The notes: generated from the sequence alone by a model not told the origin. A stretch of 64,000 nt of DNA from JBPRGG01 sp051418075 (GCA_051418075.1 JBPRGG010000087.1:1-64000), one strand, 5' to 3'; shown: positions 7,989-17,201, counted from the stretch's first letter. Translations and numbers: made by a program.

Positions 7989-8393
7989 ATGCTAAGAAGA
8001 AGCTTTTTCGGCAAATTTAAAATTTTATTGGGATTGCCATTTTTAGGTTTACAAACCCAGTGCAGTACCAGGAATTTAGAACAAAATGTGTTTATCCACC
8101 ATGTTTACTTTTGGCTGAAAAAAGACCTGACCAGTCAGCAAATAGAAAAATTTGAGCAAGAAGGACTTAAAAGTCTAACTACAATTGAAACCGTTAAGAT
8201 GTCTCACATTGGTGTACCGGCCTCCACCAACCGGTCAGTAATAGACACTTCTTATTCTTATTCCCTAATGTTGATATTTGATAGTCTGGCAGACCAGGAG
8301 GTTTATCAAAAACATCCGACCCACTTAAAATTTGTAGAGAATTTTGAAGATTACTGGAACCGGGTGGTTGTTTATGACTCAATAGATGCCTGA
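7989..8393 (+). CDS. Exported Dabb-domain protein
   Basis: 134 residues. The N-terminus has a twin arginine followed by a hydrophobic stretch and a cysteine (L-R-R-S-F-F-G-K .. L-Q-T-Q-C), which reads as a Tat-type, possibly lipidated, signal. From about residue 36 it fits the Dabb (stress-responsive alpha/beta barrel) family: H-H-V-Y-F-W-L-K, then H-I-G-V-P-A, then S-Y-S-L-M-L-I-F-D-S, D-Q-E-V-Y-Q-K-H-P-T-H and a final W-N-R-V-V-V-Y-D-S strand. Dabb proteins are small ferredoxin-like dimers with mostly unknown or small-molecule roles. Its stop overlaps the next start in ATGA, so the two are translationally coupled. Confidence 0.85.
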   Translation: MLRRSFFGKFKILLGLPFLGLQTQCSTRNLEQNVFIHHVYFWLKKDLTSQQIEKFEQEGLKSLTTIETVKMSHIGVPASTNRSVIDTSYSYSLMLIFDSLADQEVYQKHPTHLKFVENFEDYWNRVVVYDSIDA

Positions 8394-9079
8394 TGTTAAC
8401 TGTAATTCATCAATTCGAACAAATCGTGGCCCAGGCTAAAAAATTGCCTTTTGGTGCGGAAAAAGAAGCTCAAGTCCTGCAGAAAGAGGCTTTGACCATT
8501 CAACAGACCCACCTTCCCCGCCACAAGAAACTGGAAGCAACCTTACAGGAGATCCAGTTTGATCAGACAGAATCAGACAATTGGCCGGACCTACAACAAC
8601 AATTTCTGCAAACCCTGAACCAGATCCAGATAAAGCTTCAACAAAAAGCCTCTGTGACTAATAAAGAAAATATTGAACAAGCCATACGAACTCAGCAGGA
8701 ACTGGAAAAACTGAAAAATGACTACGAGAAAGATTTGATATTAGAGAAAAACAATTATGAATTTCTTAAAAAGAAGTATGAATTATTACAATATAATCAT
8801 GATCAGTTAAAACGAAACCTCCAAAAGGCCGTATTAACCAAAAATAACTGGATCCGTTTCTTTACCTTTTCTCTTCCTGTTGTATTTTTTGTCCTGGTGT
8901 TTGATCATTTTATACACCTGGAGTGGCTTGAAAACCTGAAACTTATCAATACCTTCAAAATTATGGCAAGCTTTGCCATCGTTTCCATTTTATTGTTTTT
9001 TACACTTCGTAGTTTTCGTTTTTTAGTTATAGCCCTTGGATTTATCCTGGTTATGGTTATTCTTGGCTTGCTTATTTAG
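8393..9079 (+). CDS. Coiled-coil protein with C-terminal membrane segments
   Basis: 228 residues, no recognised family. Residues 1-150 are helical and rich in Gln, Glu and Lys with heptad-like spacing, predicting a long cytoplasmic coiled coil. Residues 155-228 hold three hydrophobic segments (FTFSLPVVFFVLVF; MASFAIVSILLFFTL; LVIALGFILVMVILGLL). The start codon overlaps the stop of the Dabb gene (ATGA). A membrane-tethered scaffold is a reasonable guess but not shown. Confidence 0.7.
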   Translation: MLTVIHQFEQIVAQAKKLPFGAEKEAQVLQKEALTIQQTHLPRHKKLEATLQEIQFDQTESDNWPDLQQQFLQTLNQIQIKLQQKASVTNKENIEQAIRTQQELEKLKNDYEKDLILEKNNYEFLKKKYELLQYNHDQLKRNLQKAVLTKNNWIRFFTFSLPVVFFVLVFDHFIHLEWLENLKLINTFKIMASFAIVSILLFFTLRSFRFLVIALGFILVMVILGLLI

Positions 9080-9097
9080 CTGTTTTTTCTCATTACT

Positions 9098-9105
9098 TAC
9101 ATTTG
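9098..9105 (+). promoter_or_regulatory. Possible -7 element for the TerB-like gene
   Basis: TACATTTG matches TAnnTTTG and lies about 67 bases before the start of the TerB-like gene. The nearest upstream TTG is too far (27-bp spacing) to be a good -33 box. Confidence 0.35.
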
Positions 9106-9171
9106 TGGTATAAAAATAAAAAGCTCATCAGAAATTGCTGTTTTTCAACATAACTTTAGGACAAAAAAGTG

Positions 9172-9594
9172 ATGATAGACTGGTTTGGAAACAAAACAAA
9201 AACAAAAAAAAGTCATCTTAAAAACCTGCTGGAGGTAGCTCTTGCCGATGGCAACCTGGACAAAAACGAGGTCCTGTTGCTCCATTCCCTGGGCAAACGA
9301 TTTAACATTTCCCCTGAAGAAATCGATCAGATCAAAAATAATCCCCAAACGATTAACTTTCATCCTCCCAAAAGCAATAAAGAAAGATTTAACCAGATCT
9401 ATGACCTGGTCTGCATGATGATGATTGATGGTCAGATAAACCGGCATGAACTGGATATTTGTAAATTATTCGCCCTAAAGCTGGGTTTTATGCCGCTTAT
9501 CGTGGATGATTTTGTCAGGATAATTACAGATAATGTTTCCCGAGGAATATCCGTAGGAGACGCATACCTGGAAGTTTCGAAACTTCTGAATTAA
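9172..9594 (+). CDS. TerB-like protein
   Basis: 140 residues from the ATG at 9172 (a GTG three bases upstream is also possible). Two repeats of the TerB/DjlA-like helical pattern are visible: A-D-G-N-L-D-K-N-E-V-L-L-L near residue 27 and I-D-G-Q-I-N-R-H-E-L-D-I near residue 86, each an acidic D-G followed by E two turns on. TerB-fold proteins occur in tellurite/stress complexes and as stand-alone small proteins, probably metal-binding at the inner side of the membrane. No other ter genes are nearby, so a stand-alone role is more likely. It ends 7 bp from the convergent ABC permease gene. Confidence 0.75.
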   Translation: MIDWFGNKTKTKKSHLKNLLEVALADGNLDKNEVLLLHSLGKRFNISPEEIDQIKNNPQTINFHPPKSNKERFNQIYDLVCMMMIDGQINRHELDICKLFALKLGFMPLIVDDFVRIITDNVSRGISVGDAYLEVSKLLN

Positions 9595-9601
9595 AACCCT
9601 G

Positions 9602-10633
9602 CTAATACCATTTGTAAATTTTTAAACCTATTCCAAAAAACAAAAGCCCTATCGCAGTTAGACCAATCATTTTTGGAAAAACATCTAACAGGTTTGCTCC
9701 CTGATTAAATACTTGCCGAAGTCCGTCTGCCAGCAAGGTTAATGGCAAATATTGTATAATATTTACAGCCCAGTCAGGAAAATTCTGATAAGAAAAAAAT
9801 ATGCCAGAAAGGATGATTAATGGCAAGGTGACTGCATTGATCAGCCCATTTCCCACCTGAGAATGTCTGGCCCGGGAAGAGATTAAAACCCCAATACCGG
9901 AAAAAGCAATTACACCTGTGAGAAATATTGCCATAAAAGCCATCCAGGTTCCTTTTAGTTGCACATGGAAGACCAATACGGAAAATAAAAGGATCATAAT
10001 GGCCTCAATAAATACCAGGATCCCCCGGCTTACGATCTGAGCTAATAAAAAGGTGGATTTTTTCATGGGAGTGGCGATCATCCGACGCAATAGCTTTTTA
10101 ATCCTGAAATCGATCAGGTTCCAACCAATTCCCCATAAACAGGAATTCATGATGCCCATGGCTAATAACCCCGGGATCAAAAAATCTATATATCGGCTTC
10201 CTTTGGCTGTCACATGAGCCACCCGGAATTGCAGCTGCTCCGCACTTTTCAGCAAAGCATTCTCCAATTGAAGATGTACTAAGCGTGCCTCTGAATTGGT
10301 CGGGTCATAGTGAAATATCATCTTTTTTTCATCAGCCAGATATTCCAGATATAAGCCTATTTCAGCCCGACTCAACTGTTGTAACGCTTCCTTTTCATTC
10401 AGACTGACAAAATTAAATTTTTGCTTATCCTGCTGAGCTAAAACTTGATTGACCTGAGGGATTTCTGCCCCTACCAGTCCCACTATAGGCGTTTGATCAG
10501 TTTTTCGTAGAAAGGCCAGACCCAAAACAGCTGCAATGGCTATGGGAAAAAGAAATCCCCAGAACAATACGGAAGGCTGCCTGAAGAATTCCTTAAACTG
10601 AACCTTGACCAAATTAACAAAGACCTTATTCAT
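9602..10633 (-). CDS. ABC-2 type transporter permease
   Basis: 343 residues. An N-terminal membrane helix (residues ~20-42) is followed by an extracytoplasmic domain to about 145, then five membrane segments up to the C-terminus, the standard ABC-2 permease topology (as in drug, polysaccharide or NatB-like exporters). The stretch D-F-L-I-P-G-L-L-A-M-G-I-M at the start of the membrane domain is typical. It overlaps the upstream ATPase gene by 8 bases, so the two form one exporter. The substrate cannot be read from the sequence. Confidence 0.92.
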   Translation of the reverse strand: MNKVFVNLVKVQFKEFFRQPSVLFWGFLFPIAIAAVLGLAFLRKTDQTPIVGLVGAEIPQVNQVLAQQDKQKFNFVSLNEKEALQQLSRAEIGLYLEYLADEKKMIFHYDPTNSEARLVHLQLENALLKSAEQLQFRVAHVTAKGSRYIDFLIPGLLAMGIMNSCLWGIGWNLIDFRIKKLLRRMIATPMKKSTFLLAQIVSRGILVFIEAIMILLFSVLVFHVQLKGTWMAFMAIFLTGVIAFSGIGVLISSRARHSQVGNGLINAVTLPLIILSGIFFSYQNFPDWAVNIIQYLPLTLLADGLRQVFNQGANLLDVFPKMIGLTAIGLLFFGIGLKIYKWY

Positions 10634-11546
10634 TCAACCTCCTGCCAGTCATGTCTACGAACAAATCATCCAGGGTTTTTTTATGAGATTCTAATTCCAG
10701 TAACTGCAATTGATGGCTTTTAATAGTTTCTAACAGAAGAGGTAAAGCAGTGGCTATTTCATCTACCTCCAGCACGGCTTTAATTTGCTCCGGTATCCAT
10801 TCAACCCGGCATACGCCGGTTATTTGATCAAATATCCCGGTTTCAGGTATTTCATTTAACCTAAAGGTGATGATTTCACCAGCGGAAAAACTGGATAGTA
10901 ATTCCTGCAAGGTGCCGGAGGCCAAAATTTCCCCCTGGTTCATGATCACGATCCGGTCACATAATTTCTCTGCTTCTTCCATGTAGTGTGTAGTAAGGAT
11001 CATGGTTGTTTTTTTTGCCTTTTTGATATCCAGCAGGATATTCCAGATCTCTCTTCTGGCATTAGGATCCAGGCCGGTGGTCGGCTCATCCAAAATCAAT
11101 ATCCTGGGCCGGTTGAGCAAAGATACTGCCAGGGCCAGTTTTTGACGTTGTCCTCCGGAAAGGTGTTCAGCATAAGCATTTCTTTTAGCCTCCAGGTCTA
11201 CCAAATTGATCAATTCATCTGATCTTTGAGGCGGCAAATGGTAAAAGCTGCCAAAAAGGTCCATTATTTCTTTTACAGTCAGCTTATCAATAAACCTGGT
11301 TTCCTGCAGTGATAGGCCGATGTGTTGCCTGATCTGCTGCTGATGATCATTCCAGTTCAAGCCATCGATCTCAATTTTTCCCTGATCCGGCCGCTGCAGC
11401 CCTTCTATCATTTCAACCAGGGTAGTTTTCCCTGCTCCATTGGGTCCCAATAAAGCCAGAAATTCACCTTGTTTTATGAATAAACTTAGCGTTTTTACCG
11501 CCCGTACTTGTTTGAACCGCTTGCTTACTTTTTCAATCCTGATCAA
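10626..11546 (-). CDS. ABC transporter ATP-binding protein
   Basis: 306 residues. Walker A G-P-N-G-A-G-K-T-T (from residue 35), Q-loop SLQETRF, signature L-S-G-G-Q-R-Q-K, Walker B I-L-I-L-D-E-P-T-T-G-L-D and the switch His (T-T-H-Y-M-E-E-A-E) are all present. A C-terminal extension of about 90 residues resembles that of drug or Nat-type ABC-2 exporters. The start codon appears to be TTG, as no ATG lies close upstream and the protein must begin near I-R-I-E-K-V. It is the first gene of the pair with the permease. It powers export across the inner membrane; the cargo is unknown. Confidence 0.94.
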   Translation of the reverse strand: MIRIEKVSKRFKQVRAVKTLSLFIKQGEFLALLGPNGAGKTTLVEMIEGLQRPDQGKIEIDGLNWNDHQQQIRQHIGLSLQETRFIDKLTVKEIMDLFGSFYHLPPQRSDELINLVDLEAKRNAYAEHLSGGQRQKLALAVSLLNRPRILILDEPTTGLDPNARREIWNILLDIKKAKKTTMILTTHYMEEAEKLCDRIVIMNQGEILASGTLQELLSSFSAGEIITFRLNEIPETGIFDQITGVCRVEWIPEQIKAVLEVDEIATALPLLLETIKSHQLQLLELESHKKTLDDLFVDMTGRRLNE

Positions 11547-11656
11547 AATTTCAAGTTTTACCTCCTGAATAAAATCTTTTTAAAATAGGTTTGTTTGTTT
11601 TATCTCAGGGATTTTTAACATTCAAACCTAAATTTTTGTAATTTTAGTATAATCTT

Positions 11657-12376
11657 ATGGCTATGAAAAAAACAATCAATCTATTTTTCATTTTCTTGCT
11701 CTTACTTTCCTGTGCTGAAGATGAAAATATGAATACAGCCAGTTTTACCTTCACTTTTGACCAGGGAATGGAAGGTTTTTCGGCCGGATTTGCCGATTAC
11801 CCCATAGCAAGAGAGGGTGACATTGAAAGTGAGTTTGCCTTAACCGATCTGCCAGCCCCTATTAATCAATCAGGAAATCAGGCACTTAAGATTTCAGGCC
11901 GCAATCTAAGTGATGACCTGTTTATGTTTATCAAAAATAAAATTTCAGGATTGCAACCCAGCACCACCTATCAACTGGTTTTCAATCTGCGTTTAGCTTC
12001 TCAATATCCGGAAAATTCAGTAGGTATTGGAGGAAGCCCGGGTGGCTCAGTATTTCTCAAAGCAGGCGCAACTTTATATGAACCAGAAGTTGTTCCTGGT
12101 TATCTTGGATACGATGCCTATGTGATGAACCTGAACAAAGGCAACCAGGGGAATGAAGGCACTGATATGATCTTGTTAGGAACCATAGGAAAACCAGGTG
12201 ATGAATTTGAATATACTTTGATCAACCGCGACAACCAGGGTCAGCCATTTACTGTACAAACTAATATTAATGGGGAACTATGGATTATTGTAGGAACAGA
12301 TTCAGGCTTTGAAGGTGTAACAACCATATATTACGACCGAATTGAAATTACAGCCACAGAAGCCAATTCCCTATAA
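11657..12376 (+). CDS. Lipoprotein of unknown function
   Basis: 239 residues with a lipoprotein signal (lipobox L-L-L-S-C, Cys about residue 20). The mature part is beta-rich, with F-T-F-D-Q-G-M-E-G-F-S-A-G-F-A-D-Y-P (typical opening of a jelly-roll, carbohydrate-binding-like domain) and a closing strand I-Y-Y-D-R-I-E-I-T. This pattern (mass of glycines and aromatics, strand ending in D-x-I-x-I) is common in surface jelly-roll domains, but I cannot name a family. The first ATG is used; Met3 is equally possible. It stands alone, divergent from the ABC exporter. Confidence 0.75.
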   Translation: MAMKKTINLFFIFLLLLSCAEDENMNTASFTFTFDQGMEGFSAGFADYPIAREGDIESEFALTDLPAPINQSGNQALKISGRNLSDDLFMFIKNKISGLQPSTTYQLVFNLRLASQYPENSVGIGGSPGGSVFLKAGATLYEPEVVPGYLGYDAYVMNLNKGNQGNEGTDMILLGTIGKPGDEFEYTLINRDNQGQPFTVQTNINGELWIIVGTDSGFEGVTTIYYDRIEITATEANSL

Positions 12377-12737
12377 ACAGCTACTGTGATCAATTTCGAT
12401 GTTTCCGGATAAAGTCAATTATAGGAATCCGGGTATGGTCTCTTTTCTGTCTTCATTTCCTGCCTGCTGTCGTAATGTTCCTCCAGGGGCAGGCAGATTT
12501 ACATCTTCCTGGAACAAATTGTAGTATCATTACTAACTCCTTTTCCGGAGAAAAAAATAAAAATGATGTCATTTTATGATTATAGGAGAACCATGATTAA
12601 TAGCAAATCAAAAGCAGCACATCCTAATAATCTTTGTCTTTTTTCCTGCTTTTACAAGTTTGCCTTAAATTTACCCTTCATGTCATGAAAAATTAAAAAA
12701 TCAGACTGATGTTTTTAGCCTCTTTTAAACCTATTCT
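12377..12737. other. Intergenic region with a short inverted repeat
   Basis: About 360 bp without a gene. It contains CTGCCTGC and GCAGGCAG separated by about 20 bases near 12470-12505, a small hairpin with no T-run. Nothing else stands out. Confidence 0.4.
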
Positions 12738-14165
12738 ATGATGAAAAGGAATTTAATCTTTCCGTTTTCCATTTTTATTATCCTGTTTTCCATATTTGGA
12801 TGCTCATCCAACAAGAGCAATAATATATCATCTTTGGGTTCCGGAGAAAAAGAAGCGGAAGGGTATTATTTCAAACATATACAGGTAATAGACCATTGGA
12901 ATTTACGCTATCACAAACGGTATGAAATATTTAGTCTGAAAAACCAAGTTTCGCAAATCAAAGCAAATATGGATGTTGCAGCAGAATTGGGATTCAATAG
13001 TTATCTGTTATTCCAAAAAGATGCATTTCAGGAATTGCTTACCTGGGGAGGAAAACATGAGCCAGATCAAGATCTTCAAAATGCGGTAAAGCAAGTGATT
13101 GCCTATGGAAAGCAAAAAGGCCTTGATGTTTATCTTCATAGTAATCAGTTTGCCTGGCCAGATGATGTGGAAGTTGATTACAAAAATTCACTTAAATCAT
13201 GGCAGGTCTATGAAAGTGCCATAAAAGAACTAATAGAAATTTTCCCTGGTGTTTCAGGCTATGAAGTAACAGGTGATGAAACAGAAGGCCAGTTGGATAC
13301 AAAGGAAGGTCTTTTGCAATTTCACAATCTCACTGCCAGAGCCCTAAAATCGGATGGTAAAGAAAGAACTGCATTTATGCGGACCTGGCAGCGTTGTGAA
13401 TTCCTGGGAATTCCTGAAAAAGAACTTGGAGTTGGTGATGAACCAAACCTGATTTACTCGATAAAACATACTCAGGGTGACTTTAATATTCCACACGATT
13501 TGGATACAGCATTTATAAAAACAAGAGTTGATGGCACCCGGCTTTTAGTTGAATTTGATGCATGGAGAGAATACGAAACACACAATATTTTTCCAATTTA
13601 TTTAGGCGATTACTGGGCACCAAGATTTAAAGCAATAGCTGATGCCGGAATTACAAATGTCGGAGTAAGGTTCAACTGGAATTCAGGACGTTTTCATATT
13701 GCAGATAAAAATCGTCCCTGGGCCAATTGGATTAATATCTATACATTTTATAGATTCGTACAAAATCCCTATGCAAATCCAGATAGTATATTAATTGATT
13801 TCTGTAAAATGTATTTTCCGGAAGATTTGAATGCCGCATTCGATATGTATAAAAATACATTTGATTATGCAAAGGCGATTTATTACAGGAATGGAGAAAA
13901 ATATTTACACCATGGCGGACTGAAAAGGCCCAGGGGTATTCCTGTTGAATTAGAAACGGTACATCAGGCATACCATAAAATGAAAGGATTAATTGATACT
14001 ATCCCGGATTCCAATCAGTATAAAAAAGACCTTCAAAAATATTGCCTTATCATATCCTATATGGGTAGAATAGCAGCCGGAGATAAAAGTGTTGTTGAAG
14101 TCTGGGAAAACCTTGATAGTGAAAGTTTTGAGGAATTGGCCGCAAAAAATGCCGACAAATGGTAA
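12738..14165 (+). CDS. Lipoprotein with barrel-like, glycosidase-like fold; unknown substrate
   Basis: 475 residues with a lipoprotein signal ending in I-F-G-C at about residue 22. The body shows alternating strand and helix segments like a TIM barrel: N-M-D-V-A-A-E-L-G-F-N-S-Y-L-L-F, G-L-D-V-Y-L-H-S-N-Q-F-A-W-P, G-V-S-G-Y-E-V-T-G-D-E-T-E-G (two acidic residues on a strand end), and I-T-N-V-G-V-R-F-N-W-N-S-G-R. The general layout recalls GH67-type and related glycoside hydrolases, but I cannot assign a family or a catalytic pair. It is the first gene of the plus-strand run that includes a sugar dehydrogenase and isomerase, separated from them by decayed sequence. Confidence 0.65.
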   Translation: MMKRNLIFPFSIFIILFSIFGCSSNKSNNISSLGSGEKEAEGYYFKHIQVIDHWNLRYHKRYEIFSLKNQVSQIKANMDVAAELGFNSYLLFQKDAFQELLTWGGKHEPDQDLQNAVKQVIAYGKQKGLDVYLHSNQFAWPDDVEVDYKNSLKSWQVYESAIKELIEIFPGVSGYEVTGDETEGQLDTKEGLLQFHNLTARALKSDGKERTAFMRTWQRCEFLGIPEKELGVGDEPNLIYSIKHTQGDFNIPHDLDTAFIKTRVDGTRLLVEFDAWREYETHNIFPIYLGDYWAPRFKAIADAGITNVGVRFNWNSGRFHIADKNRPWANWINIYTFYRFVQNPYANPDSILIDFCKMYFPEDLNAAFDMYKNTFDYAKAIYYRNGEKYLHHGGLKRPRGIPVELETVHQAYHKMKGLIDTIPDSNQYKKDLQKYCLIISYMGRIAAGDKSVVEVWENLDSESFEELAAKNADKW

Positions 14166-14687
14166 GAATATCCTGAAAATTGAGCTAAACATTGGTAGCA
14201 TGACTAATAAGATGCATGCGGTAAAATTATTTTTTGACGGACGATCAACGACCGCTTACCGCACCGTTGAATAATTATATAGATAAAGGCAGATCTCATC
14301 TTCATGGTATCAGAGAATTACCAAATGGGAAAGCGTATGAAGCAATAAAAAGCGGTTAGGCCAGACAGAAAATGCAGGCACGATACTGAGCCGGGCCAGG
14401 ATGGCTCTGAGCATAAGGGAGCGAAAGGTGCGGACATTTTTTTTCTGTCTTGATATTTTGTATACTTTTTGGATCAAAACTCACGGCCCGTCCGGCCGGG
14501 GCAAAAGATCGAGTAAGGGAGAATGCCTGATAAATGCAGTCAGCAAAGGCAAGCGCAACAAAGCATCCTTAATTAAAATGCTCCCATTATCAGGATCAAA
14601 TAATCTTGAATCAGCATGGAATTAACCTGAAAAACCATTAGTTTGGTATATATTAAACGTATTCAATCAGAAAAATGACAAGGATCT
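14166..14687 (+). other. Decayed stretch with fragments of reading frames
   Basis: About 520 bp with no convincing gene. One frame reads V-K-L-F-F-D-G-R-S-T-T-A-Y-R-T-V-E before a stop at 14272; a shifted frame then reads N-Y-I-D-K-G-R-S-H-L-H-G-I-R-E-L-P-N-G-K and ends near 14358. Protein-like text split across frames suggests a frameshifted remnant. Around 14440-14520 a locally GC-rich segment (ACGGCCCGTCCGGCCGGGGC) differs in composition from its neighbours. A 74-codon frame at 14401-14625 is probably chance. Confidence 0.4.
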
Positions 14688-15737
14688 ATGGCAGGAAAGC
14701 AACTTTTTAAATCTAAATTACCACATGTATTTTACCTGGAAAAAGACATTCCAAGTTTATCAGCTTTCCTTCAGCAAAACCATAGAATACCCAATGATGA
14801 AAAAACAACCCGACTGGAAAAGCCGGGGGAAGGCAACATGAATTTTGTGCTGAGGGTGATAACCAATCAACGGTCCTTTATCATTAAGCAATCCAGACCC
14901 TGGGTGGAAAAATACCCCCATGTGGCAGCTCCGGTAGACAGGATTAAAGTGGAAGCAGCATATTATGAATTAATCCAGACTTACGACCCCTTAAGCACTT
15001 ACTCCCCTCATTTATTATTCTTTGAAAAGGAGCACTTCCTGCTGGCTATGGAAGATTTAGGGCAGGGTTCAGATTACACCTTTCTTTACCGGCATCCTGA
15101 CCGGTTAAGCTCCTCTGAACTGGATCAGTTGGTAGACTATATTTCCCATCTTCATCATTTAAAAATCCAGGATTTCCCTCCTAATCAATCTATGAAAGAA
15201 CTCAATCATGAACATATATTTCATTTCCCATTCCAGCTCAATAATGGCATCAACCTGGATGATGTAACACCCGGTTTAAGGGAAATAGCCAATACCTTTC
15301 AAACTGACCAGGCCTTACATGCACAAGTCAAAGAATTGGGTCAAAGGTATTTAGCTCAGGGAAAAACCCTGATCCATGGAGATTATTATCCCGGCAGCTG
15401 GTTAAAAGTAAAATCCGGAGTGAAAGTCATTGATCCTGAATTTGCCTACCTTGGTTCACCGGCTTTTGACCTGGGTGTAATGGCCGCACATTTTATGATG
15501 TCAGGAATTTCTGCTGATATTTCTGCTGCTATTTTTAATAAATATAATCAACCTGAAGATTTTGATCCTTTATCTTTTATACAATTTTGTGGCATAGAAA
15601 TTCTCAGAAGGATCCTGGGGCTGGCTCAATTACCATTAATCCTTGATCTGAAACAGAAGAAGGGTTTGCTGGAAAAGGCCAGGGAGATGGTTATGTCACC
15701 CCGTTCTAATGAATTGAATAAGCTTTTTGATCAATAA
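14688..15737 (+). CDS. Kinase of the methylthioribose-kinase/APH-like family
   Basis: 349 residues. The pattern closely follows 5-methylthioribose kinase (MtnK): phosphate-loop G-E-G-N-M-N (47-52), Lys67 in I-I-K-Q, P-V-D-R-I-K-V-E-A-A-Y-Y, catalytic loop H-G-D-Y-Y-P-G-S (His230, Asp232; MtnK has H-G-D-L-H-T-G-S) and metal-site D-P-E-F-A (Asp249-Glu251). Such enzymes phosphorylate a ribose-type hydroxyl using ATP. No mtnA or other methionine-salvage gene is nearby. The next gene, 12 bp on, encodes an ADP-ribosylglycohydrolase-like protein that could release a ribosyl sugar, so a ribose-like substrate is plausible but not shown. It starts at the ATG directly before A-G-K-Q. Confidence 0.85.
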   Translation: MAGKQLFKSKLPHVFYLEKDIPSLSAFLQQNHRIPNDEKTTRLEKPGEGNMNFVLRVITNQRSFIIKQSRPWVEKYPHVAAPVDRIKVEAAYYELIQTYDPLSTYSPHLLFFEKEHFLLAMEDLGQGSDYTFLYRHPDRLSSSELDQLVDYISHLHHLKIQDFPPNQSMKELNHEHIFHFPFQLNNGINLDDVTPGLREIANTFQTDQALHAQVKELGQRYLAQGKTLIHGDYYPGSWLKVKSGVKVIDPEFAYLGSPAFDLGVMAAHFMMSGISADISAAIFNKYNQPEDFDPLSFIQFCGIEILRRILGLAQLPLILDLKQKKGLLEKAREMVMSPRSNELNKLFDQ

Positions 15738-15749
15738 CTACGCGTAATT

Positions 15750-17057
15750 ATGTGGAAAAATTGCCTGTTCCTGGCTGGAATTATTGCCTTCATCAGCTGT
15801 TCAAAACAAGATAAGCAGGAGGTGAAATATGTTACCACCGATACCCTGAGTTTTGAAAATACCGATGGCACTAACCTGAAATTATCACATACAGAAATAT
15901 ATGATAAAATAGCCGGAATGCTGATTGGATCGGCTATTGGAGATGCCATGGGAGCCCCAACCGAAATGTGGAGCCGTTATAATATGCAGGTGGAATATGG
16001 ATGGATCGATGACCTGGACACTATGGTAAGAGCCCCCTCGCCAGAAGGTACCTGGAACTATAATTTACCGGCAGGTGGTACCACTGATGATACTCGCTGG
16101 AAAGCCCTGCTGATTAATTTTATCAGCGAAAATGCCATTTCAAGTCAGCTGGACCCGGTTCAACTGGCCCAATATCTGGTTGAAACTTATGAAAAGCAGG
16201 TACAGACACTGAAAGACACGGAGGGTTTCAGTCCTGACCCTTTTGAACAGGAAGCCCGAAAAATGACCTGGTTGCAGGAATGGGCCCTGGTAGCCCGGCC
16301 CCTGGCTCAACAGGACTGGAAAAGTTACGATCATGCCCTGCATCATTTTTACGGAGGAGAAATGACCTGTGCCGGCATGCTGTATTCTCCTGTAATCGGT
16401 GCCCTGTTCCCAGGTAACCCGCAAAAGGCCTATCAGCAGGCATATAACAACAGCATCTTCGATCTGGGATATGCCAGAGACCTTACCGGCCTGGTGGCAG
16501 CTATGGTGTCTGAGGCCTTTAGTCCTAAAGTAACCCCTGAATCCATGATGAACATCATCAGAGATGTGGATCCGGAAAATTATTTTCAAAGCCGGCTGGT
16601 AGGCAGATCAGCTTATAGGTTTTATAGGGAAGCCACCTATATCGTTTACCAGGCCCGGCAACTGCAGAAGGAAGACATCAAGGAACTGGAAATTCCCTGG
16701 CCCCGGGATTTTCAGGGTGACAGCCTTCAATTTGCCCGCATGTATAAGGCATTTGAACTGCTGGACCAGAAAAACCAGGAAATTGCTTTCCATCCGGCTG
16801 AAATATTTTTGATCACCCTGACCGGATTGCAATTTGGCCGGATGAATTTCCATGACTCACTGGTATTTATTATCAATTATGGCCGGGATAATGACACCAC
16901 CGGAGCCATCGCAGGAGCAATATTAGGAGCTTACAGTGGTTTAAATGCCATTCCAAATCAATTAAAAGACCCGGTGATATCGGTAAACCAACAACTGGAT
17001 CTTGACCTGATCCAACTGGCTCAAAAACTTACGGACCAGGTACTATACTATCAGTGA
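15750..17057 (+). CDS. Exported ADP-ribosylglycohydrolase-family lipoprotein
   Basis: 435 residues with a lipoprotein signal (lipobox F-I-S-C, Cys17). The catalytic fold is the all-helical DraG/ARH family: G-S-A-I-G-D-A-M-G-A-P-T-E-M-W near residue 56, the metal triad stretch T-T-D-D-T (111-115), and G-R-D-N-D-T-T-G-A-I-A-G-A (378-390), which supplies the second metal site. The family cleaves N- or O-glycosidic bonds to ADP-ribose or related ribosyl groups with two Mg2+. Family members are usually cytoplasmic; here the signal places it in the periplasm or on the surface, which favours a nutrient-processing role over protein de-ADP-ribosylation. It lies between the MtnK-like kinase and the dehydrogenase. 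Confidence 0.9.
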   Translation: MWKNCLFLAGIIAFISCSKQDKQEVKYVTTDTLSFENTDGTNLKLSHTEIYDKIAGMLIGSAIGDAMGAPTEMWSRYNMQVEYGWIDDLDTMVRAPSPEGTWNYNLPAGGTTDDTRWKALLINFISENAISSQLDPVQLAQYLVETYEKQVQTLKDTEGFSPDPFEQEARKMTWLQEWALVARPLAQQDWKSYDHALHHFYGGEMTCAGMLYSPVIGALFPGNPQKAYQQAYNNSIFDLGYARDLTGLVAAMVSEAFSPKVTPESMMNIIRDVDPENYFQSRLVGRSAYRFYREATYIVYQARQLQKEDIKELEIPWPRDFQGDSLQFARMYKAFELLDQKNQEIAFHPAEIFLITLTGLQFGRMNFHDSLVFIINYGRDNDTTGAIAGAILGAYSGLNAIPNQLKDPVISVNQQLDLDLIQLAQKLTDQVLYYQ

Positions 17058-17193
17058 AAATGATACTGCCAGTTATCCAGGTCAGCCATTTTCAAGATAT
17101 GACAAGGGCTGATTTTTAAAAATTTGCTAAAATTAGCCCATCAGCCCAACATATTTTTTAAATTTGTTTAAGACACACTTTTTAAGTTTACTA

Positions 17194-17201
17194 TATTTTT
17201 G
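17194..17201 (+). promoter_or_regulatory. -7 element before the Gfo/Idh gene
   Basis: TATTTTTG matches TAnnTTTG; a start of transcription near 17208 would leave a leader of about 16 nt. The best upstream TTG is 27 bp away, longer than usual. Confidence 0.45.

Noticed and set aside
14401..14625. 74-codon open frame in the decayed region
   Set aside because: Odd composition, no motif, and it runs across a local composition shift; treated as chance.
16140..16589. 149-codon minus-strand frame within the ADP-ribosylglycohydrolase gene
   Set aside because: Shadow of a well-supported plus-strand gene with both metal motifs.
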